Assembly (NCBI GenBank): GCA_030626465.1 | Contig: DAOUOU010000171.1 | Location: 1-5,678 of the forward strand | Direction of reading: 5' to 3' | Source of the DNA: Bacteroidales bacterium | Lineage (GTDB): Bacteria > Bacteroidota > Bacteroidia > Bacteroidales > UBA10428 | Length of the DNA stretch: 5,678 nucleotides | Shown here: piece by piece, positions 1 through 4,289 of the stretch | Layout: the number at the start of each line of letters is the position of its first letter | Numbering within the stretch: position 1 is the first letter of the stretch | Notes under the pieces: model-generated | Databases searched by the model: none | Told to the model about the DNA's origin: nothing | The model's input: only the letters and a program-made list of their open reading frames with translations | Program-made: the position numbers and the translations under genes

Positions 1-96
1 GATATCATTAGCGAATACTTCTTCCTGAGTTATAAGAAATGAAAAAACGCTAACCAGTAATATCAATTTGACTAGTTGAGAAAAAAGGCTTTGCAT
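1..96 (-). CDS. N-terminus of an exported protein (signal peptide only), cut by the window edge
   Basis: Reading leftward from the ATG at 96-94, 32 codons stay open to the window edge. The peptide has the form of a Sec signal peptide: a short N-region ending in Lys10, a hydrophobic core at residues 11-22 (LILLVSVFSFLI), and a V-F-A motif at 27-29 that would allow signal peptidase I cleavage after Ala29, just before Asn-Asp. No lipobox cysteine is present in the visible part, so a lipoprotein is unlikely. The mature protein lies outside the window, so its function cannot be given. An in-frame ATG at 162-160 would add 22 residues, but it would start inside a hairpin and place the hydrophobic core far from the N-terminus, so I prefer 96. 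It lies 228 bp downstream of the GSCFA gene on the same strand, probably as a separate transcription unit. Confidence 0.6.
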   Translation of the reverse strand, partial: MQSLFSQLVKLILLVSVFSFLITQEEVFANDI

Positions 97-160
97 CGAA
101 TATTTTTTATTTAAGATACGAAGGATGTAAGTTTTGAGTAAAAATGGTAATATGACATGC

Positions 161-189
161 ATCACCAAAATATGGTGATTAAGATCACC
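161..189. promoter_or_regulatory. Alternating ATCACC / GGTGAT / ATCACC half-sites, two mutually exclusive hairpins
   Basis: ATCACCA (161-167) and TGGTGAT (173-179) form a perfect 7-bp inverted repeat with a 5-nt loop. GGTGAT (174-179) can instead pair with a second ATCACC at 184-189 across a 4-nt loop. The site lies 65-93 bp upstream of the start of the exported protein and downstream of the GSCFA stop. It could be an operator with three half-sites, or an RNA element in the leader of the leftward gene. There is no U-tract, so it is not a standard terminator. The structure is seen in the sequence; any regulatory role is inferred. Confidence 0.35.
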
Positions 190-324
190 TATACTGAAAA
201 TTTCTGAATTTTTTAGAGGTTCTTTTGCTAGAAAACAGTGAAGCGGCATGGAGCACCACCAACATACCACCGTTTAAAACCATTACTGCCAATTAACCAA
301 TATTGTTTAGTGAAAAGACAAATG

Positions 325-1308
325 CTAAACAGATTTGTCTATTGTTTGCAATTCTTCTTTAAAATCGATATAGGGGTGTGTATTTTGTATAGTAAACATA
401 TCTTCGCGCAAGGAAGAAATAAACTGCTTGTAAGCATTCGTTTTTTTATGTACAGGCCGATGGCTCATTCTGTTAAGAATGGATTGCATCTTGGGTAAAA
501 GCTCAATAGTGTCTTTTGACAGAAAAGTCTGAGAAAAGCGATCCCAGATATATTCCGTGCCACTATCTGATGGATGAAGCATATCTTCAGCATAGAAACG
601 ATAGTCACGCAGCTCATCCATAAATATTTCGTAGGCCGGAAAATAATATACATCATTTGTTTGCTCCTGTAACTTTGAAATAGCAAGAATAAGTGCTGCT
701 TTGCTCCTCTGGTTGCCAATTGCACCATCTTTCCAGTGTCTTATTGGACTGACAGTGAACACAATTTTTACTTCAGGGTTTACTTTTCTTAATTCGTCAA
801 TGGCCTTCTGCAAATTCTGGCAGGTGTTTTCAACGCTGGAAAAGGAACGATTAAAATTCTCAGAAGGAATTTTATGACAGTTAGCAACAACCTTCCCTGT
901 CTCTTTCAATTGGTAAACCCAGGATGTACCCAGGGTAATGATCAAAACATTTGCATCATATATAAATTTCTTAGCTTCTTTAAAACTTTTATTTATTTTA
1001 TCAAGGCATGCTTTCTGATCTGTATCGGAGAACAATGTATTATGCGAATAACTGAACCACAACTCATTATAGAAACTGAGATCTTCTTTTCCAAATCGCT
1101 CCTTTTGCACTAAAAGTGTAAGACTATTGCTTATCGAAACAGGATTATAAACTACTCCAAAAGGATTATGACACGCTTTAAATTTTAAATTCTGCATTCT
1201 TCTGCCAATGCTATCCGAGAAGCACGAACCCATAAAGAGTAAGTTCAAATGGTAATCAATACTGAAATCAGTTTTGGGTATTTCTACCCTGGTAAAAAAA
1301 TCAGACAT
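325..1308 (-). CDS. GSCFA domain protein (SGNH-hydrolase-like)
   Basis: This is a 327-residue protein of the GSCFA family (PF08885), named after its N-terminal motif, seen here as MGSCFSDSIG with GSCF at residues 27-30. Other family blocks follow in order: NPFGVVYNP at 48-56, LGTSW at 126-130, SPIRH at 187-191 and DMLHPSD at 242-248. Ser28 and the Asp242/His245 pair fit a Ser-Asp-His arrangement like that of SGNH esterases, so it is probably an esterase or acyl-transfer enzyme. The substrate is unknown; the family is poorly characterised and mostly found in Bacteroidota. No signal peptide or membrane segment is visible, so it is likely cytoplasmic. The length is normal for the family. It starts 19 bp after the alpha/beta hydrolase stop on the same strand, which suggests one transcript. 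Family assignment is firm; biochemical role is inference. Confidence 0.93.
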   Translation of the reverse strand: MSDFFTRVEIPKTDFSIDYHLNLLFMGSCFSDSIGRRMQNLKFKACHNPFGVVYNPVSISNSLTLLVQKERFGKEDLSFYNELWFSYSHNTLFSDTDQKACLDKINKSFKEAKKFIYDANVLIITLGTSWVYQLKETGKVVANCHKIPSENFNRSFSSVENTCQNLQKAIDELRKVNPEVKIVFTVSPIRHWKDGAIGNQRSKAALILAISKLQEQTNDVYYFPAYEIFMDELRDYRFYAEDMLHPSDSGTEYIWDRFSQTFLSKDTIELLPKMQSILNRMSHRPVHKKTNAYKQFISSLREDMFTIQNTHPYIDFKEELQTIDKSV

Positions 1309-1327
1309 TATTCTTTACGGGTAAAAA

Positions 1328-2194
1328 CTAAATGTTTTGATTCAACCATTTTATCAGCGATTCAAAAACCTCATCCCTGTCAATATCATTATGGAGTTCA
1401 TGGTAAGCTCCTTCCCATTCGATAAAGGTAGTCTTATCGCTGGAGTTACGAACAAAATTTCTGGAAGATTTACAGGAAGTTATATTGTCCTCACTGCCAT
1501 GCATAACCAGGAGCGGTACATTGATTTTATAAATACTCATTGAGGCCTTTATTCCTGCTTCATACGTTTGAATAAAAAGTCCAATGCTTATCCTGTCATG
1601 CACCAGGCTATCGTTCTTATAAGAATGAACTTCCCTTAGATCTCTGGAAAGATCTTCCGGTTTCAAACCATTTGGAATCAGCAATCCTGGTAATAAGTTG
1701 CTCAGGATGGAGACTGCCAATAATTTAAATCGTGAGGGTGGATTCGTTAACTCCAGCCATGGAGCTGTGACTATCAGACCATTCACATTGATGTTCTTTT
1801 GGATCGCATAGTTTAACAGCAGATTGGCTCCAAAACTGTGCCCGTAAAAGAATGACGGAAGTGAAGGGTATTCCCCTTTCCCCTCTTCAAAAAAAGTCTC
1901 AAGATCTTTGATCAACTTGTAGTAATCTGAACAATATCCGCGCCGTCCCTCTGATTGGCCGTGACCCCGCAAATCAAAAGTCCGTACAACAAATCCCTTA
2001 TCAGCTAAAAGTCCGGCCCATGCGTTGTACCTGTTACTGTGTTCACCCAATCCATGAATAAGATGTATAACAGCTTTAGGTTTAGCCGAAGGATACCAGG
2101 TTAGCGAGTATAATTTTAAACCATCAAAGGATTTCCAATAATCTTCAGAATATTTCATCCCTCTTTCCTTGCGCAAAAGTTCACTCTTCAACAT
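1328..2194 (-). CDS. Alpha/beta hydrolase, monoacylglycerol lipase / lysophospholipase type
   Basis: This 288-residue protein belongs to the serine-hydrolase group of monoacylglycerol lipases (Hydrolase_4 / PldB-like). The oxyanion-hole block is HGLGEHSNRY from His47. DLRGHGQSEG (74-83) is typical of this group. The nucleophile elbow is GHSFG at 118-122 with Ser120, and the triad is completed by Asp236 (HGSED) and His265 (AYHELHND). All catalytic residues are intact. It probably hydrolyses a carboxylic ester such as a monoacylglycerol or lysophospholipid in the cytoplasm; the exact substrate cannot be told. No signal peptide is seen. The Met at residue 13 (ATG at 2158-2156) begins a more family-like N-terminus (MKYSEDYW) and may be the true start, giving 276 residues. 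It is divergent from yjbQ across 102 bp and followed by the GSCFA gene after 19 bp. Confidence 0.93.
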   Translation of the reverse strand: MLKSELLRKERGMKYSEDYWKSFDGLKLYSLTWYPSAKPKAVIHLIHGLGEHSNRYNAWAGLLADKGFVVRTFDLRGHGQSEGRRGYCSDYYKLIKDLETFFEEGKGEYPSLPSFFYGHSFGANLLLNYAIQKNINVNGLIVTAPWLELTNPPSRFKLLAVSILSNLLPGLLIPNGLKPEDLSRDLREVHSYKNDSLVHDRISIGLFIQTYEAGIKASMSIYKINVPLLVMHGSEDNITSCKSSRNFVRNSSDKTTFIEWEGAYHELHNDIDRDEVFESLIKWLNQNI

Positions 2195-2283
2195 TTTTGT
2201 AGCTCAAAATAAAATTTCCTAAACAATTTAGTTATTATTATAATTTAAATAACGAGTTTAAATAGTGGTTCTTTAAATTAACT

Positions 2284-2314
2284 CAAATTTAGCAAAATGC
2301 AGGAAGTTATTCAA
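2284..2314 (-). promoter_or_regulatory. Candidate Bacteroidetes-type promoter for the hydrolase-GSCFA pair
   Basis: On the minus strand, TTG at 2314-2312 is followed by 20 nt and then TAAATTTG at 2291-2284. This fits the Bacteroidetes sigma consensus of a -33 TTG and a -7 TAnnTTTG about 19-21 nt apart. Transcription would begin around 2277, giving a leader of roughly 80 nt before the hydrolase start at 2194. The -33 part would lie inside the first codons of yjbQ, so the two divergent genes could interfere. The rest of the 102-bp spacer is very AT-rich and contains three direct TTTAAAT copies at 2244, 2257 and 2272. I found no equally good plus-strand match for yjbQ. Such motifs arise easily by chance in AT-rich DNA. 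Confidence 0.3.
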
Positions 2315-2707
2315 ATAACAACAGATCAACAGAATGGCTTGTATGATATTACAGGGCTTGTTGAAAATATTGTATCAAACAGCAAAATTCAATCGGGCAT
2401 GGTTAATGTCTATGCCCAGGGAGCAACAGCAGGCATAATGATTCAGGAAAACTGGGATCGGTCAGTTCAAAACGATGTTATCACCCTGCTCAGAAAACTT
2501 ATTCCTGCGGGTGTATGGGAGCACGATGCACAGGACAATAACGGTGATGCCCACCTCAAAGCCGGGCTTGTTGGCCCGAGCGAAACCATTCCTGTCATCA
2601 ATGGCAAGATGGGACTTTCAACCTGGCAGAATATTTTCTTTTGCGAGTTTGACGGGCCAAGGAATAAACGGAGTATTGTAGTTTCGGTATGGAATAGTGA
2701 GATGTGA
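2297..2707 (+). CDS. yjbQ: YjbQ / UPF0047 family protein (secondary thiamine-phosphate synthase-like)
   Basis: This 136-residue protein matches the YjbQ family (COG0432, TIGR00149) over its full length. The central block at 34-54 carries TAGIMIQEN. The signature WEHDAQDNNGDAHLKAGLVGPS runs from residue 74, followed by STWQNIFFCEFDGPR (108-122) and a final beta-strand. The E. coli family member can supply weak thiamine-phosphate synthase activity, but the physiological role is unsettled. Three conserved histidines are thought to bind a metal. His76 and His86 are present, while the one in the usual PHTTAG motif is replaced by Gly42 (QGATAG), so the activity may differ. It is probably cytoplasmic. 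It is divergent from the hydrolase and convergent with queG, and its stop lies 9 bp before the heptamer-bracketed cassette. The ATG at 2297 is the natural start; the open stretch upstream is AT-rich and non-coding in character. Confidence 0.92.
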   Translation: MQEVIQITTDQQNGLYDITGLVENIVSNSKIQSGMVNVYAQGATAGIMIQENWDRSVQNDVITLLRKLIPAGVWEHDAQDNNGDAHLKAGLVGPSETIPVINGKMGLSTWQNIFFCEFDGPRNKRSIVVSVWNSEM

Positions 2708-2714
2708 GACAAAA

Positions 2715-2749
2715 ACTTGTTGCTGGTTGCTGGTTGCTAGTTACTTGTT
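2715..2749. repeat. Left heptamer array (5 units, GCTGGTT type)
   Basis: In consecutive 7-nt units the plus strand reads ACTTGTT, GCTGGTT, GCTGGTT, GCTAGTT, ACTTGTT. The two central units are exact reverse complements of the AACCAGC unit in the right array; the outer ones are degenerate. Positions 2719-2738 are perfectly complementary over 20 bp to 3191-3210. The array begins 8 bp after the yjbQ stop codon. Confidence 0.85.
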
Positions 2750-2783
2750 AGGTATTTAAATTAGATATTATACTAAATATTAA

Positions 2784-3152
2784 ATTAGGCCCAATTATAA
2801 AGAATTAGAAATATATAGTGAAGCATTTACATTAGCACTGCAGGTACATAAGGTAAGTTTACTTTTACCGAAATTTGAATTATTTGAACAAGGAAGCCAA
2901 TTACGCAGAGCCAGTAAGAGCATTAAAGATCAGATTGCTGAGGGTTATGGGAGAAGAAAATATAAAGCTGATTTTATAAAATTTCTAATCTATGCCCAGG
3001 CATCATGCGATGAAACATTAAGCCAGCTGGAAATGATAAAAGAACTATATACAAGTGAATTTGATTGGCAAAGTTTAATTCGGGAGTATACCATTCTTGG
3101 GAAGAAAATAAACAACTTTATACAATATGTAGAGAAAAGTTGGAAAAATTGA
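2784..3152 (+). CDS. Four-helix-bundle protein (23S rRNA IVS / Avd-like family), no ATG start
   Basis: Frame 2784-3152 encodes up to 122 residues of the four-helix-bundle family (PF05635/TIGR02436), first known from ORFs in 23S rRNA intervening sequences and related to the Avd accessory protein of diversity-generating retroelements. Typical features are NYKELEIYSEAF near the N-terminus, the core SQLRRASKSIKDQIAEGYGR, then FIKFLIYAQASCDETLSQLE and a last amphipathic helix. The length is normal. The molecular function of free-standing members is not established. No ATG, GTG or TTG precedes the conserved region: an in-frame TAA is at 2781-2783, directly followed by ATT AGG CCC AAT TAT. ATT at 2784 lies where the family's ATG is expected, so either a rare ATT start is used or the start was lost by one substitution. 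The rest of the frame is intact. The TGA stop overlaps the first heptamer of the right array. Confidence 0.75.
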   Translation: MRPNYKELEIYSEAFTLALQVHKVSLLLPKFELFEQGSQLRRASKSIKDQIAEGYGRRKYKADFIKFLIYAQASCDETLSQLEMIKELYTSEFDWQSLIREYTILGKKINNFIQYVEKSWKN

Positions 3153-3259
3153 ACCAGTAACCAGCAACCAGCAACCAGTAACCAGTAACCAGCAACCAGC
3201 AACCAGCAACCAGCAACCAGCAACCAGTAACCAGCAACCAGCAACTAGTAACCAGCAAC
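3152..3259. repeat. Right heptamer array: 15 copies of AACCAG(C/T)
   Basis: Fifteen consecutive 7-bp units run from 3152 to 3256, plus a partial AAC to 3259. Fourteen fit AACCAGC or AACCAGT; one, AACTAGT at 3243-3249, differs at position 4. The seventh base alternates irregularly between C and T. Seven is not a multiple of three, so the minus strand reads as a 21-nt, 7-residue period (LVAGCWL/LVAGYWL) that is stop-free in all three frames except where CTAG occurs. The left end overlaps the A of the four-helix-bundle stop; the right end overlaps the last codons of queG. The stop-free minus-strand frame entering the array at 3244 is not a separate gene: it continues antisense through the four-helix-bundle gene. 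Confidence 0.95.
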
Positions 3260-4183
3260 AAACCGAATATTCCTCCTGAGTCCTGAATATTTTACACGTT
3301 TTATGGCAGATTTCTTAAACAGACGGTTGAATGTATCTTCCGAAAGATCCTGCCATACTTTTTTTGTCATTGCCATCAGATCAGGTGATGGTAGAAAGTC
3401 ATCGATATTATGTGGTTTGACTTTGTTATTCCACGGACAAACATCCTGGCAAATATCGCAACCAAAAATTCCATTGTTAAATTTTTTTCTGAATGTTTCC
3501 GGTATGGGTCCCTTATGCTCAATAGTCCAGTAAGAAATGCACCGGCGACTGTCAATTATCTTCGGGGAAAGAATGGCATTTGTGGGACAAGCCTCAATGC
3601 ATTTGGTACAGCTTCCGCAAAAATCTTTTATAGGTTTATCGTATGCCAGCCCGACATCAATGATCAGTTCTCCGATAAAAACAAACGATCCATGCTCCGG
3701 AGAAATCAGATTTGCGTTTTTACCTACCCAGCCTGCACCTGCCCTTGCTGCCCATGCTCTTTCAAGTACGGGAGCAGAATCTACAAACACTCTTCCTTCA
3801 TGAGATACAATTTCATTCCTGATGGTTTGTTGCAACTTGTTAAGCATTGCTTTTATGACCTTGTGATAATCGCGGCCATAAGCATATTTCGAAACAACAA
3901 GCTTATCCTTATTTGATTGCTTCTCAGGAGGAAAATAATTGAGCAATAAAACAATCACTGATTTTGCTCCAGCCACTAACTTTCCCGGATCAGTCCTTTT
4001 TTCAAAATGATTTTCCATATAACGCATACTGGCATGCATGCCTGCTGACAACCATTGCTTAAGTTGTTTTGCGTCATTAGCCAGATAATGCACAGGAGCT
4101 ATCTTACAATCGGTAAAGCCAAGCTTAGCAGCTTCCTGTTTTATTTTTTCAGATGATTTTTGAAGATCGGTTTTCATCTGCAT
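3245..4183 (-). CDS. queG: Epoxyqueuosine reductase QueG
   Basis: QueG reduces epoxyqueuosine to queuosine at the wobble position of tRNAs for Asp, Asn, His and Tyr, using cobalamin and two 4Fe-4S clusters in the cytoplasm. The 312-residue protein has the N-terminal DUF1730 region (about 20-100), YGRDYHKVIK at 102-111, and VDSAPVLERAWA with Asp135, the family's proposed acid residue. Eight cluster cysteines follow: Cys189, 192, 195, 199 (CGSCTKCIEACP) and Cys215, 242, 245, 249 (CDICQDVCPWN). All are present. It is of the short type without the C-terminal HEAT-like part of the E. coli and B. subtilis proteins. The end is unusual: after KRVKYSGLRRNIR the last codons (F-V-A-G-Y, stop TAG at 3247-3245) lie in the end of the cassette. 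ATG at 4183 is the start; Met3 is an alternative. It follows infB by 106 bp on the same strand. Confidence 0.96.
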   Translation of the reverse strand: MQMKTDLQKSSEKIKQEAAKLGFTDCKIAPVHYLANDAKQLKQWLSAGMHASMRYMENHFEKRTDPGKLVAGAKSVIVLLLNYFPPEKQSNKDKLVVSKYAYGRDYHKVIKAMLNKLQQTIRNEIVSHEGRVFVDSAPVLERAWAARAGAGWVGKNANLISPEHGSFVFIGELIIDVGLAYDKPIKDFCGSCTKCIEACPTNAILSPKIIDSRRCISYWTIEHKGPIPETFRKKFNNGIFGCDICQDVCPWNNKVKPHNIDDFLPSPDLMAMTKKVWQDLSEDTFNRLFKKSAIKRVKYSGLRRNIRFVAGY

Positions 4184-4211
4184 GAATAAGGAAAGGAGTT
4201 GCCCTAAAGAT

Positions 4212-4247
4212 AAAAAAATCAGGAAAAAAATCAGGAAAAAAATCAGG
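4212..4247. repeat. Perfect 3 x 12-bp tandem repeat in the infB-queG spacer
   Basis: AAAAAAATCAGG occurs three times in succession without mismatch. On the coding (minus) strand this reads CCTGATTTTTTT three times, in the transcript between the infB stop and the queG start, about 29 bp before the queG ATG. It has no stem of its own, so it is not an ordinary terminator, although each copy ends in a T7 tract. It probably arose by slippage. Confidence 0.9.
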
Positions 4248-4252
4248 TTTTT

Positions 4253-4280
4253 CTTTGCGTGACTTAGCGTAAACTTTGTG
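4253..4280. repeat. Degenerate CTTTGCGT-type tandem repeat
   Basis: CTTTGCGTGA (4253-4262), CTTAGCGTAA (4263-4272) and CTTTGTG (4274-4280) form about three degenerate units of 10-11 bp just downstream of infB. From memory, similar CTTTGCGT-rich strings recur between genes in various bacteria; I cannot check that here. A weak 6-bp stem, TTTGCG with CGTAAA including one G-T wobble, is possible on the plus strand only. Confidence 0.5.
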
Positions 4281-4289
4281 ATAAGAATA

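Larger units (their letters stand above)
2717..3261. mobile_element. Putative cassette: four-helix-bundle gene bracketed by inverted heptamer arrays
   Basis: The unit begins with TTGTTGCTGGTT (2717-2728) and ends with its exact reverse complement AACCAGCAACAA (3250-3261), a perfect 12-bp terminal inverted repeat. The match stops at once outside both ends. Inside the ends lie inverted heptamer arrays, about 5 copies on the left and 15 on the right, with a single small gene of the 23S-rRNA-IVS four-helix-bundle family between them. No transposase is encoded, so movement would need help in trans. A flanking AC at 2715-2716 and 3262-3263 could be a 2-bp target duplication, but that is within chance. 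It lies between two convergent housekeeping genes and overlaps the 3' end of queG, as expected of an inserted sequence. Known IVS elements also pair a gene of this family with complementary ends. The structure is seen; mobility is inferred. Confidence 0.5.

Noticed and set aside
53..59. Single AACCAGT heptamer near the left edge
   Set aside because: One copy inside the signal-peptide coding sequence; expected by chance and not part of an array.
305..330. GTTTAG/CTAAAC inverted repeat at the end of the GSCFA gene as a terminator
   Set aside because: Only a 6-bp AT-rich stem with a 14-nt loop and no following T-tract; too weak to call.
2756..2788. 9-bp direct repeat TTAAATTAG (2756-2764 and 2780-2788) as a target duplication
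   Set aside because: Both copies lie inside the cassette in very AT-rich DNA, between the left array and the gene; chance is the simpler explanation.
2990..3244. Minus-strand open frame reading LVAGYWL-type repeats
   Set aside because: It is the heptamer array read in the queG frame after its stop, then antisense of the four-helix-bundle gene. No independent start or family is seen, only low-complexity translation.
3152..3259. CRISPR array
   Set aside because: The repeats are 7 bp and directly adjacent, without spacers; no cas gene is present.
2717..3261. Diversity-generating retroelement, suggested by the Avd-like protein
   Set aside because: There is no reverse transcriptase, no template/variable repeat pair and no target gene in the window; only the fold family is shared.
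4202..4209. TATCTTTA on the minus strand as a queG promoter -7 element
   Set aside because: It misses the final G of TAnnTTTG and has no TTG at the right distance; the surrounding sequence is T-rich repeat.
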